A stretch of DNA of 64,000 bases from Nocardioides sp. (GTDB lineage Bacteria > Actinomycetota > Actinomycetes > Propionibacteriales > Nocardioidaceae): assembly GCF_014360585.1 (NCBI RefSeq), contig NZ_JACIXG010000016.1, positions 1-64,000 of the forward strand. Reading direction: 5' to 3'. Both the position numbers and the translations under genes were made by a program. This document shows, in pieces, positions 32,337-42,269 of the stretch. Under the pieces are notes generated by a model. It was given only the letters and a program-made list of their open reading frames with translations. It had not been told where the DNA came from and did not search any database. Numbering within the stretch: position 1 is the stretch's first letter; the number at the start of each line of letters is the position of its first letter.

Positions 32337-33917
32337 TTAACCGCGGGTCGGCGCCGGGTCGAGCTGCTTGGTGACGTCCGGGATGACGTACACCTTGCCG
32401 ATGAAGACGTCCTTGGCCGTGATCGGGACGAAGCGGATCCGCTCGTGCACCTCACGGCTGCCGGTGAGCGTGGTCCATCGGTTGCCGACCGTGCTGGCGT
32501 ACGCGTTGATCGTGCCGAAGTAGGTGGACCCGACGTAGACCTTGGCTCGCCCCCGGGTAGGTCCGACGCGGTACTGGATCCGCAGCTTCTTGGCCGAGTA
32601 GCGCTCGGTGGTACGTGCCGGCTTGCCGTACTCGTCGAGCCCTCGCACGGAGGTCCAGATCTTGCCTCCCGCAGGAGACCCGGCGCCGATGGTCCAGTTC
32701 CCGTCCATCGGCGTGATCGGCGCATGGGAGCACTTCCAGCTCGTCCACGCCGAGTAGTTCCCGGCCGCGTCGTACGCCCGGATCCGGTGGCAGCTCGCTG
32801 AACCCGACCAGTCGACACCCACCGGCATCGAAGTGCTGGTCGTCGTGGACGTACCGCCCTGGACATAGGAGGTCTGGCCGCCCCACTTCGCGGCCACCTC
32901 ATAGCCGGCGACCTTGACGTTGTCGCTGCCTCGCCACGACGCCTTGACGGTGTAGGTGCCGTAACGGTTCCGCGTCGCCGGGAAGACAGGCGACACCGAG
33001 AACGCGGTCATCCGCGGGGGCGTGGTGTCAGGGCTCGCGACCGGATTCGGGGCCAGCTCGGACCAGTTTCGCGGTTGCTAGGGAACCACCTTGCTCGAGC
33101 CCAGCGGCGTGGTCGAGCGCAGCGCCCACAACCCGACGAACCGGAACGGGCGGGTGCCAGCGGAGATAGCCCGGACCTTGATCCCGCCGGTCAGGTTGGC
33201 GGACTTCTGCAGCGTCACGGTCTTGTAACCGTACTTGGTCGCGTAGCCGTTGACCGTGCCGAGCAACGTCGACCCGACGAGGATCCTCGCCTTGCCGTAC
33301 TTGGGGCCGGTGCGCACCTTGACCCGGACGCCCTTGGCGCGATAACTCGCCGACCGGAGGGGATTGTTCGAGGCCCCGTTGTTGTGCACGTAGTAGTGGA
33401 AGACACGATCGTCGAAGCCGCCCTGCACGAACTCCTCCGTGCCGAGCGGAGCGTGGCTGCACTTCCACCCCGACCATCTGCCCGTCGTCCCGGCGCTGTT
33501 GACGGCGCGTACGCGACGACAGATCTGGTCACCGGAGTAGATGTGCCCCGCGACCGAGGTGCGCGAGGCTGCGTAGTTGGCGATGGTCGACCGGTAACCA
33601 GAGCCCATGGAATCGGTGCCGACCATCGACCCCGTCCGCTTGCCGTGCCAGGTCTGCACCTGGTACTTCGCGACGCCTGCGGTGGTCGTCGGTTTCCACC
33701 GGAAGGGCGGGGTGGCACTCCAGTGCGTGCCGCGCCAGCGCATCGAGGCGGGCGCGACGAACTTCGGGTAAGAGGTCGAGGCGATCGACGGAGGCGCGGT
33801 CGCGGCCGACGCGCTCGGGGCGCCGCTCGCAGCCGGGGTGAGCACAGCCGCGACCAGTGCTACTGCACCGACGAGGCGCGTCATACGCGCGCCTCGAGCG
33901 GCGGAAATCCATGACAT
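32337..33917 (-). pseudogene. Secreted two-module FnIII-like protein gene split by an in-frame TAG at 33078-33080
   Basis: ORFs 33078-33917 and 32337-33011 are in the same frame; the 22 intervening codons are open and encode an SPDTTPPRM linker. Confidence 0.6.
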
Positions 33918-34009
33918 GGGGGACTCCTTGAGAAGAGCCGGCTCACGGACACTCCCGGAGCCTGGCCCGCGGAGCATAGCGAACACCCTCAGGGGTGTGC
34001 GCGCGTTCG

Positions 34010-34079
34010 TGTAACACGTCGTTCGTAGGTCTACTCGCCTTTTATAACGACCGGATAGTCCTACGAACGACGTGTTACA
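34010..34079. repeat. ~72-bp palindromic element (family 2), copy 1
   Basis: 20-bp perfect arms TGTAACACGTCGTTCGTAGG / CCTACGAACGACGTGTTACA. Confidence 0.95.
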
Positions 34080-34133
34080 GCTCCTTACCGCTCCGCCGAT
34101 CCCAACGCCGCGGAGTCGGCCCTCAGCCCTCGC

Positions 34134-35402
34134 TCAGCCCTCCGGCTGCCACCTCTGGTCGAGTACGAAGTCGACGGCGCGGTCCACCGGGATCGCGCTG
34201 TCGCCGTACACGCTGACGGTGTAGACGGGGCCCTGGAAGACGACGAGGTTCACCGGGTCGGCGGGCTTGCCCATCCAGCGGCGCTTCTTGCCGAGCCCGA
34301 TGAAGACCTCGTTGCCGTCGACGGTGCGGATGATGCAGCTCTTGTAGTCGGCGCGGCGGCACGCCTTGTCCATCTGGATCGGGTTGAGCGTCTCCTCCAG
34401 CCGTACTTCGACAAGGCCCGGTTCCCCGCCGGAGAAGCCGTCAGTGTCCTTCTTGACTTCGGTCAGAGCGACGTACGCCTCATGGTCGAAGCGCGTCGGC
34501 ATGCCGTCGAACCACTTCGCCGGGGTTCCAGGCGGGACCAGCGTCTTCCGTGCGATCCTGCCCAGCTCCTTGGCGTCGACCGCAGGCGGAACATCCAGCT
34601 CCGGGACGACCAGCCGGGGGTCGGCTGCGGCCGCCATGACCTCCTTCTCGCCGAGGTCGACTCCGGAGACGGGGATCGTCGAGTTGTTGCCGAACAGCGA
34701 GTCGAGAGTGATCGCGACGACCGTCCCGTCGGAGCGCTCGACGGCATAGGTGCGTACGCCGTCACGCGTCGCGATTCTCGCCGACTTTGCCCCTGGATGA
34801 TCGACGTCATCACAGGTCCAACCGGGGTCCTCGCACAGGAAGCCGACCCCATCCCAGCCGGACCCGACGGCCAGCTGAACCATCCCCAGACCGTCCTCGC
34901 TTTCGACGGTCCACCCCAGCTTCGTGCCGATGGTGCGCCCGCTGCCGGCCTCGCCGCCCTGCATGTTGGAGACAGTCTTGTCGAGATGCTGCCCGGTGGG
35001 ATCGAGGTGCTCGGCGAGGATGTCTCGATACTCCTGAAGCACCGGGAGGTCGCGAGACCACGAGGCGCCAGGGCCGTTGAAGGCCGCTGGCCACAGAGCC
35101 GTCGCGTCGCCCCCAGGGGTCTTCACCGGCGTGACCACCCGGTCGGGCACCGGCGACGGCTCCGCCGACGTCTCGCCCGACTTCTCCAGCGGACCCGCCG
35201 CCTGCTCGTCGCCCCTCAGCAACGTCGTCTGCTGGGCGACCACGACACCCCCGGCCGCCATGACCGCCACCGCGGCGGCAGCCGCGACGGGCACCGTCCA
35301 CCTCTTCGTACGACTCTCCTGCGAGATCGCCTGCATCAGCTCCGCCTCTCGCCGCGCCTTCACGTGGGGGCGCAGACTGCGTTCAGGAATTCCGGTCATC
35401 AC
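34134..35402 (-). CDS. Membrane-anchored protein encoded with an ECF sigma factor, possible anti-sigma
   Basis: Cytosolic N-terminus, single TM (WTVPVAAAAAVAVMAAGGVVVA); overlaps the sigma gene stop. Confidence 0.55.
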   Translation of the reverse strand: MMTGIPERSLRPHVKARREAELMQAISQESRTKRWTVPVAAAAAVAVMAAGGVVVAQQTTLLRGDEQAAGPLEKSGETSAEPSPVPDRVVTPVKTPGGDATALWPAAFNGPGASWSRDLPVLQEYRDILAEHLDPTGQHLDKTVSNMQGGEAGSGRTIGTKLGWTVESEDGLGMVQLAVGSGWDGVGFLCEDPGWTCDDVDHPGAKSARIATRDGVRTYAVERSDGTVVAITLDSLFGNNSTIPVSGVDLGEKEVMAAAADPRLVVPELDVPPAVDAKELGRIARKTLVPPGTPAKWFDGMPTRFDHEAYVALTEVKKDTDGFSGGEPGLVEVRLEETLNPIQMDKACRRADYKSCIIRTVDGNEVFIGLGKKRRWMGKPADPVNLVVFQGPVYTVSVYGDSAIPVDRAVDFVLDQRWQPEG

Positions 35403-35995
35403 TTCTCCCCTTCACCCATGAGCGCGGCGACCCGCTTGCGTGCGCGGGAGAGCCGGCTGCGTACGGTCCCGACAGGAATGTCGAGTGCCTGGGCAACTTG
35501 CAGATACGAGAGGCCGTCCCAGGCGATGAGCATCAGGATCTGACGGTCCTTGCGGCTGAGCCGGTCGACCGCCGCGAGGAGCTCGGCCATCCGGCGCTCT
35601 TCGTCGAGGCGGCGTACGACTCCGTCCGCATGGTCCTCGGCGTCCTCGAGGCGCACCAGCTGCAGCCTGCCCGCCAGCGCGTTCTGCCGGCGGGCACCAC
35701 GGGTGGCGTTGCGGCAGACGTTCTCGGCGACCGTGTAGAGCCACGGCATCAGCGAGCCGTCGTAGGCGACCGCCCGCTCCCGCACCCGCCAGACCTCCAG
35801 GAACGCCTGGGACATCACGTCCTCGGCGAGGTTCCAGGAAGCCACGCGACGGAAGCAGAAGTTGTAGACCGGGTCCGCATAGCGCCCGAACAGCTCCGCC
35901 ATCGCCTCGTGGTCGCCCCGGCGCAGACGCTCCGCCAGACCGCTGTCGTCTTCGGTCACCACGAGCCCGAAGCTCTGGGACTCACTACCTCTCAC
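35399..35995 (-). CDS. RNA polymerase ECF-type sigma factor
   Basis: Region 2 (LFGRYADPVYNFCFRRVASWNLAEDVMSQAFLEVWR), region 4 (LSYLQVAQALDIPVGTVRSRLSRARKRV); GTG start uncertain. Confidence 0.88.
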   Translation of the reverse strand: MRGSESQSFGLVVTEDDSGLAERLRRGDHEAMAELFGRYADPVYNFCFRRVASWNLAEDVMSQAFLEVWRVRERAVAYDGSLMPWLYTVAENVCRNATRGARRQNALAGRLQLVRLEDAEDHADGVVRRLDEERRMAELLAAVDRLSRKDRQILMLIAWDGLSYLQVAQALDIPVGTVRSRLSRARKRVAALMGEGEK

Positions 35996-36050
35996 GCACC
36001 CTCTATGTCCGGTGCGCCCGGAAAGGTTCCACCTCCGGCCGCACGCACTC

Positions 36051-36122
36051 GTGTAACACGTCGTTCGTAGTACTACTCGCCTTTTATAACGACCGGATAG
36101 TCCTACGAACGACGTGTTACAC
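36051..36122. repeat. ~72-bp palindromic element (family 2), copy 2
   Basis: 20-bp perfect arms GTGTAACACGTCGTTCGTAG / CTACGAACGACGTGTTACAC; two differences from copy 1 in the shared internal sequence. Confidence 0.95.
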
Positions 36123-36131
36123 GCCCCGCAG

Positions 36132-36725
36132 TCACCCCGACCCCAGCAGCTCCAGCAACACCGGCAGCGACCCCGCCAGCACCCCCAACAGCTCCTCGCG
36201 CGACAACCCGGCCGCATCTGCCTTCCACGACAAGACCATCTCCTCCGACATCGCCTGCCAGCCCCTGACGATCAGCCGGGCAGCAGGACTGTCGACGACG
36301 AAGTCGACGTCGGCCTCGAAGATCCGGGTCCCGAGGGCTCCGAAGGCCTCGTCGTAGATCGCGCGGAGGACCGGATCGCTCGCGGCGCCGCGGACCATCG
36401 AGACGTACCCCTCGTAGTTGGCGTCGACGAAGTCCACATACGCGGTCATCGATGCCAGCAGGCGCTCGACCGGCTCCCCGGTCTCGGGCGGCGCGGTCTG
36501 AGCGACGAGGGCCTCGGCGGCACGCCGAACGACCGCCTCACGGAAGGCCATCTTGTCGCCGAAGTAGTGGTAGAGGAGCCCGCGCGAGATGCCGGCCTCG
36601 CGCGCCACCACGTCGATGGAGATCTCGTCGAGGGAGTGGTTCGCGAAGAGGCGCACACCCAGGTCGAGCAGCTGCTCACGACGTTGCTCGGGCGTCAGTC
36701 TCGTCCGTTGGCTCATGCGAACCAT
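36132..36725 (-). CDS. TetR-family regulator
   Basis: RREQLLDLGVRLFANHSLDEISIDVVAREAGISRGLLYHYFGDK. Confidence 0.9.
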   Translation of the reverse strand: MVRMSQRTRLTPEQRREQLLDLGVRLFANHSLDEISIDVVAREAGISRGLLYHYFGDKMAFREAVVRRAAEALVAQTAPPETGEPVERLLASMTAYVDFVDANYEGYVSMVRGAASDPVLRAIYDEAFGALGTRIFEADVDFVVDSPAARLIVRGWQAMSEEMVLSWKADAAGLSREELLGVLAGSLPVLLELLGSG

Positions 36726-36726
36726 T

Positions 36727-36747
36727 CTATTGACATCTGTTCAATAG
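36727..36747. promoter_or_regulatory. Candidate TetR operator
   Basis: CTATTGA-N7-TCAATAG in the divergent promoter region. Confidence 0.6.
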
Positions 36748-36764
36748 GCAAGAATACTCTCGGT

Positions 36765-38318
36765 ATGACCACTGCTGACCTCACCCCCGTCGACCACCTG
36801 ATCGTCGGTGCCGGCTTCGGAGGCCTGTGCGCGGCGATCAAGCTCGAGGAGGACGGCGAGCGCGACTTCGTCGTCATCGAAAAGGGCTCCGGCGTCGGCG
36901 GCACCTGGCGCGACAACACCTATCCCGGTGCCGCCTGCGACGTGCCCAGCCAGCTCTACAGCTACTCCTTCGCGCTCAACCCCGACTGGTCGATGAGCTT
37001 CTCGCCCCAGCCGGAGATCGAGGCGTACATCAAGAAGGTCGCCGAGAACTCGGGCACCTTGGACCGCTTCGTCTTCGACACCGCGATGACCGCCGCGACC
37101 TGGGACGAGACCCAGCAGCGCTGGCTCGTCGAGACCGAAGGCAGGACCGGCAAGAAGACGTACGCAGCGACCACCCTCATCGCCGGCCCCGGCGCCCTCA
37201 GCGAGCCGAAACTGCCCGACATCGAGGGCATCGAGGGCTTCCAGGGCGAGATCTTCCACTCCGCGCAGTGGAACCACGACACCGACCTCACCGGCAAGCG
37301 GGTCGCGGTGATCGGCACCGGCGCCAGCGCGATCCAGATCGTCCCGGAGATCCAGAAGAAGGCGGCGCGCCTCGACGTCTACCAGCGCACCGCGCCGTGG
37401 GTCCTCCCCCGCAACGAGCATCGCTACTCCAAGCTCGAGAAGGCCGCCTTCCGCCACGTCCCCGGCGTCCAGCGGCTCGCCCGGGCGGCGGTCTACTGGG
37501 GCCTCGAGGTCCGTGTCCTCGGCCTCGCCGTCCAGCCCAAGCTCACCTTGGCCCACCAGCTGATGGCGCAGAACAACATCCGCCGCGGCATCAAGGACCC
37601 CGAGCTGCGCCGCAAGGTCACCCCCGACTACACCCTCGGCTGCAAGCGCACGCTGATCTCCAACGCCTACTACCCGGCGCTGGCCGCCGACAACGTCGAC
37701 CTGATCACCGACGGCATCGCCCGGGTGAGCGAGAACGCGATCGTCGCCAAGGACGGCACGACCCGCGAGATCGACGTCCTCGTCGTGGCGACCGGCTTCT
37801 ACACCACCGACCTCCCGATCGCCCACACTCTCACCGGCAGCAAGGGCCGCACGATGGCGGAGCGGTTCGCGGAGACCGGGATGAGCGCCTACAAGGGCAC
37901 CACGGTCCCCGAGTTCCCCAACCTCTTCTTCATCGTCGGCCCGAACACCGGCCTGGGCCACTCCTCGATGGTCTACATGATCGAGTCGCAGGTGGCCTAC
38001 GTCCGTGACGCGATCCGCACCATGCGCACCAACGCCTACGCTGCGGTCGAACCCACCGAGGACGCCACCTCCGCCTGGAACGACGACCTGCAGCGCAAGA
38101 TGGCGAACACGGTCTGGTCCGAGGGCGGCTGCGCGTCGTGGTATCTCGACGAGCACGGCCGCAACACCACCCTGTGGCCCACCTTCACGTTCCTGTTCCG
38201 CCACCTGACCAGCAAGTTCGACGTCGACAAGTACGTCGTCACCGCGGCCTCGACAAGCCCGACGGTCTCGACCGTCTCGACAAGCTCGACCACCAATGAG
38301 GAGAGTGTTCCCGCATGA
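36765..38318 (+). CDS. Flavin-containing (Baeyer-Villiger type) monooxygenase
   Basis: GAGFGGLCAAIKL, GVGGTWRDNTYPGAACDVPS, second GTGASAIQ. Confidence 0.9.
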   Translation: MTTADLTPVDHLIVGAGFGGLCAAIKLEEDGERDFVVIEKGSGVGGTWRDNTYPGAACDVPSQLYSYSFALNPDWSMSFSPQPEIEAYIKKVAENSGTLDRFVFDTAMTAATWDETQQRWLVETEGRTGKKTYAATTLIAGPGALSEPKLPDIEGIEGFQGEIFHSAQWNHDTDLTGKRVAVIGTGASAIQIVPEIQKKAARLDVYQRTAPWVLPRNEHRYSKLEKAAFRHVPGVQRLARAAVYWGLEVRVLGLAVQPKLTLAHQLMAQNNIRRGIKDPELRRKVTPDYTLGCKRTLISNAYYPALAADNVDLITDGIARVSENAIVAKDGTTREIDVLVVATGFYTTDLPIAHTLTGSKGRTMAERFAETGMSAYKGTTVPEFPNLFFIVGPNTGLGHSSMVYMIESQVAYVRDAIRTMRTNAYAAVEPTEDATSAWNDDLQRKMANTVWSEGGCASWYLDEHGRNTTLWPTFTFLFRHLTSKFDVDKYVVTAASTSPTVSTVSTSSTTNEESVPA

Positions 38319-39151
38319 AGTCCTTCGACGACAAGGTAGTCGTACTCACCGGAGCCGGATCCGGGATCGGCCGCGCCCTCGCGGTCGACCTCGCCGGCCG
38401 CGGCGCCCGCCTGGCGCTCTCCGACGTCAACGAGGCCGGGCTGGCCGAGACCGTCGAGCTCGCCAAGCAGACCGGAGCCCGCGGGATCAAGTCCGACAAG
38501 CTCGACGTGGCCGACCGAGAGGCGTTCAAGACGTACGCCGAGGGCGTCATCGCCCACTTCGGCACGGTCAACGTGGTGATCAACAACGCCGGTGTCGCGC
38601 TCTCCGGTCGGGTCAACGACCTCGACTGGGAGGACATCGACTGGATCATGGGCATCGACTGGTGGGGCGTCGTGCACGGCACGAAGTTCTTCCTGCCGGC
38701 CCTGATCGAGTCCGGCGACGCGCACATCGTGAACATCTCCTCGCTGTTCGGGCTGGTCTCGATGCCCGACCAGGCCTTCTACAACGCAGCCAAGTACGCC
38801 GTGCGCGGCTTCACCGAGGCACTGCGCGAGGAGATGCTCATCGACGGTCACAACGTCGGCGTCACCTCCGTCCACCCCGGCGGCATCAAGACCGCGGTCG
38901 CCCGCAGCGCCCGCGTCTCGGCCAAGGACGACCAGGCCGCGACCGCGAAGTTCTTCGACGAGAAGCTCGCCAAGATGGAGCCTGCCCGCGCCGCCGAGAT
39001 CATCATCAAGGGCATCGAGAAGAAGCAGGCCCGCGTGCTCGTCGGCCTCGACGCCCACGTGATCCACAACTTCGGCAAGTTCACCGGCTCGCGCTACCAG
39101 GACCTCATCGCGCTGGGGGCCAAGTACGTCATGCCCAAGAAGAGCGGCTGA
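38315..39151 (+). CDS. SDR-family oxidoreductase
   Basis: VLTGAGSGIGRALA, NNAGVA, YNAAKYAV. Confidence 0.9.
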   Translation: MKSFDDKVVVLTGAGSGIGRALAVDLAGRGARLALSDVNEAGLAETVELAKQTGARGIKSDKLDVADREAFKTYAEGVIAHFGTVNVVINNAGVALSGRVNDLDWEDIDWIMGIDWWGVVHGTKFFLPALIESGDAHIVNISSLFGLVSMPDQAFYNAAKYAVRGFTEALREEMLIDGHNVGVTSVHPGGIKTAVARSARVSAKDDQAATAKFFDEKLAKMEPARAAEIIIKGIEKKQARVLVGLDAHVIHNFGKFTGSRYQDLIALGAKYVMPKKSG

Positions 39152-39180
39152 GGCCCGCACACGCTCCTAGACTGAGCGCC

Positions 39181-39705
39181 ATGCGCTTCGAGGCCGGTCA
39201 TCCTGTTCGTGTCGAGTTCACGAAGTGGGGTGGCCGGCCTCACTGGTCCTTCACGGGCCTCTACCTCGGCGAGGACGAGCACGGCGAGTGGATCGGCCAC
39301 CCGGTCGGCACCGAGTTCGCCCGCCCTGGGCGAGACTGGGTCGCCGACTGGGACTCGGTCACCCTGGTCCCCCACCATGATGCCGCCCACTTCCCCGCCT
39401 TCAACCGGCCGAACGGGCGAGTGACCTCGCAGATCTACGTCGACATGTGCACCCCGCCGGTGTGGCAGGACTCGACGGTGACCTGCATCGACCTGGACCT
39501 CGACGTCGTCAAGAAGTTCGACGGCTCGGTCTACATCGACGACCAGGACGAGTTCGAGCACCACCAGATCGAGTACGGCTATCCGCCCGAGATCATCTCG
39601 ATGACCGAGGACTCCGCCGAGCGCGTCTATCTCGCGGTCAAGGAGAGCCAGGCGCCGTACGACGCGACCCCTGAGCGCTGGTTCGAGGTGCTCGCCGGAC
39701 TATGA
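39181..39705 (+). CDS. DUF402-family protein
   Basis: VYVDM/IYVDMCTPP, DLDLDVVKKFDGSVYIDDQDEFE. Confidence 0.8.
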   Translation: MRFEAGHPVRVEFTKWGGRPHWSFTGLYLGEDEHGEWIGHPVGTEFARPGRDWVADWDSVTLVPHHDAAHFPAFNRPNGRVTSQIYVDMCTPPVWQDSTVTCIDLDLDVVKKFDGSVYIDDQDEFEHHQIEYGYPPEIISMTEDSAERVYLAVKESQAPYDATPERWFEVLAGL

Positions 39706-39707
39706 GC

Positions 39708-41057
39708 CTATGAGTCGGGCTCTGCCGCCGACACCGGAGCGGTTCGTTCCTTCCGCAGCGGACCGACCAGGCGCGGCCCGGACAGACGCGTCTCGATGCG
39801 CCACGACCGGCGGCTGAGGGGCTGGGCGATGAACTCGCCCAGGTAGACGCCGGAGGCGAGCGCCAGCGCGACGGAGGCGGCGGTGAAGAGGGCGACCAGA
39901 CCGACCGAGGTGGTCGCCGGCGTCTCCTGGGCGAGCATGGTGAGCCCGCGGTAGATCGAGTAGCCGGGCAGGAACGGCACGACCGAGGAGACCACGATGA
40001 CCAGCGGCGGCACCTTCAGCCGGGTGGCGACCGAGTAGGCGATCAGACCGATGAAGAGGGCGGCCACCGTCACCCGCCACGTCCGGCCGATGTCGCCGGG
40101 TACGACCATCGACAGGATCACGGCGACAGCGGCGATGACCGCGATCGGCGCCAGCGTCCGCTTGGGCGCGTACGCCGCGTACGCGAAGGCCGCGGCGCCG
40201 ACCGCACCGCCCACGGCCGCCAGGGTGATCGACTGCAGCGAGGTGACGCTGCTCGCCATCGCTCCGTGGATCGGCACGCCGACCGCGCCCGCGAACACGA
40301 GTCCACCGGTGACCCCGGCGATGATCCCCGCCGTGGAGACCAGCGCCTCCAGGATCCGGGCGCTGGCGGTGACGTGGAATCCCGTGAGCGCGTCCTGCAG
40401 CGCACCCATGAAGCTGATCCCGGCCAGCATCACGGTGATGTTGGCGGTGATCGAGGTGGAGACGTTCAGCTCCAGCGGCAGCGCAGCGGCGACGACCGCC
40501 AGCAGCGTGGCCACGCCGGCGCCGGCGACCTGCAGGTAGAAGAGCGGCAGCCGCCAGCGGCGGTGGAGGTAGTGCTGCAGCTGGTCGATCGTGGCACCTG
40601 AGATGAAGGCGAGGACGACGACACCGACCTGACCCCCGACGTAGACCGTGAACGCCGCGGCCATCGTCGCCATGCCGAGCGTCACGGCCCAGCGCGGCCG
40701 GCGGTGACCACCGGAGATGATCCGACCGAGCGCGATCCGGGCACCCTGGAGGTCCACCTCGTCGCGTACGACCTGGCGGACCAGGTGGTCGACGGCGGTC
40801 AGGTGGTCGTAGTCGATGGTGCGGTGCTTGACCTGGCGGGTGGTGTGCACCGGGATCGCCTCTGGATCGCCTTGGTAGCTCATCGAGAGGCTGGTGTAGG
40901 TGACGTCGACCTCGGCCTCGCGAAGGCCCAGGTGCTGGGCGAGCGACCTCATCGTCGCGGTCACGTCGGCTGCCCCGGCGCCGGTCGAGATCAGCAGCTC
41001 ACCGACGCGGAGGCAGAAGTCCAGAGTCATGCTCACGTCGCGCGCATCCACCGTCAC
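39708..41057 (-). CDS. Threonine/serine exporter (ThrE/YjjP-YjjB fused type)
   Basis: Cytosolic N-terminal domain (LLISTGAGAADVTATM) followed by ~10 TM helices. Confidence 0.85.
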   Translation of the reverse strand: MTVDARDVSMTLDFCLRVGELLISTGAGAADVTATMRSLAQHLGLREAEVDVTYTSLSMSYQGDPEAIPVHTTRQVKHRTIDYDHLTAVDHLVRQVVRDEVDLQGARIALGRIISGGHRRPRWAVTLGMATMAAAFTVYVGGQVGVVVLAFISGATIDQLQHYLHRRWRLPLFYLQVAGAGVATLLAVVAAALPLELNVSTSITANITVMLAGISFMGALQDALTGFHVTASARILEALVSTAGIIAGVTGGLVFAGAVGVPIHGAMASSVTSLQSITLAAVGGAVGAAAFAYAAYAPKRTLAPIAVIAAVAVILSMVVPGDIGRTWRVTVAALFIGLIAYSVATRLKVPPLVIVVSSVVPFLPGYSIYRGLTMLAQETPATTSVGLVALFTAASVALALASGVYLGEFIAQPLSRRSWRIETRLSGPRLVGPLRKERTAPVSAAEPDS

Positions 41058-41132
41058 AGAGTGCCACCGGGCCGGTGAACGACAGCATCCAGGGTGCTCG
41101 ACAAACGCGCCCGCTCAAGGAACGCTCGTTAC

Positions 41133-42260
41133 ATGCGGATCGACTTCCATCCCTCCCCCCGGCCGACGCTCGGCGTCGAGTGGGAGCTCGCGCTCGTCGA
41201 CCGCGAGACCAGGGACCTGGTCAACGTCGCCGACCACCTCTTCGCCCGGGCCAAGGCACGGGTTCCCAACCCCGAGCGGATCCACAAGGAGCTGCTGCGC
41301 AACACCGTGGAGATCGTCACCGGGGTCTGCGAGAGCGTCGAGGAGGCGATCGACCAGATCCGGGAGACGACCACCGGAGTCGTGAGCGCCGGCGACGACC
41401 TCGGCGTGGACCTCTTCGGCGCCGGGACCCACCCGTTCGCCTCCTGGACCACGCAGGAGCTCTCCGCCGGGCATCGCTACCAGGAGCTGATCGACCGCAC
41501 CCAGTGGTGGGGCCGGCAGATGCTGATCTGGGGCGTGCACGTGCACGTCGGGATGCCGTCGCGCGAGCGCGTGCTGCCGGTGCTCAACGGCCTGCTGACC
41601 TACTACCCCCACTTCCAGGCGCTGTCGGCGTCGTCGCCGATCTGGGCTGGCGTGGACACCGGCTACGCCTCCAACCGGGCCTTGATGTTCCAGCAGCTGC
41701 CGACGGCCGGGCTGCCGTTCCAGTTCGCGGCGTGGGAGGAGTTCGAGGCGTACGTCTCGGACCAGACGATCACCGGCGTGATCGACGACATCAGCGAGAT
41801 CCGTTGGGACATCCGGCCCTCGCCCCGGCTCGGCACCATCGAGAACCGGATCTGCGACGGGGTCGCCACCATCCAGGAGCTGGCCGCGATCGCCGCGCTG
41901 GCGCACTGCCTCTGTGTCGACCTGGATGCCCGGGTCGCGGCCGGGGAGCCCGTGGCCACGATGCCGCCGTGGCACGTCCAGGAGAACAAGTGGCGCGCCG
42001 CCCGCTACGGCCTGGACGCGATCGTGATCCTCAACGGCGCCTCCGAGGAGCGGCCGGTCACCGAGGACCTCGCCGACCTGCTGGTGCGGCTGGAGCCGGT
42101 GGCCGCGCGTCTCGGCTGCGAGAAGGAGCTCGCCGGGGTGCACGACATCATCCACAAAGGCGCCTCCTACCAGCGACAACGCGCCATCGCCGCGTCCACC
42201 GAGGGTGACCTGGTCGCGGTGGTCGACTCGGTCGTACGCGACCTGCGCGGGTCGATCTGA
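41133..42260 (+). CDS. Carboxylate-amine ligase (YbdK/EgtA-like glutamate-cysteine ligase type 2)
   Basis: TLGVEWELALVD, HVHVGM, ENRICDG, ARYGLDA. Confidence 0.88.
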   Translation: MRIDFHPSPRPTLGVEWELALVDRETRDLVNVADHLFARAKARVPNPERIHKELLRNTVEIVTGVCESVEEAIDQIRETTTGVVSAGDDLGVDLFGAGTHPFASWTTQELSAGHRYQELIDRTQWWGRQMLIWGVHVHVGMPSRERVLPVLNGLLTYYPHFQALSASSPIWAGVDTGYASNRALMFQQLPTAGLPFQFAAWEEFEAYVSDQTITGVIDDISEIRWDIRPSPRLGTIENRICDGVATIQELAAIAALAHCLCVDLDARVAAGEPVATMPPWHVQENKWRAARYGLDAIVILNGASEERPVTEDLADLLVRLEPVAARLGCEKELAGVHDIIHKGASYQRQRAIAASTEGDLVAVVDSVVRDLRGSI

Positions 42261-42269
42261 CGGACCCGG

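Noticed and set aside
33075-33080. Amber codon as a proven readthrough site of the TAG-CAR-YYA type
   Set aside because: TAG-CAA matches the first codon but the next codon is CCG, not YYA; bacterial relevance is unclear, so it is kept only as a hypothesis.
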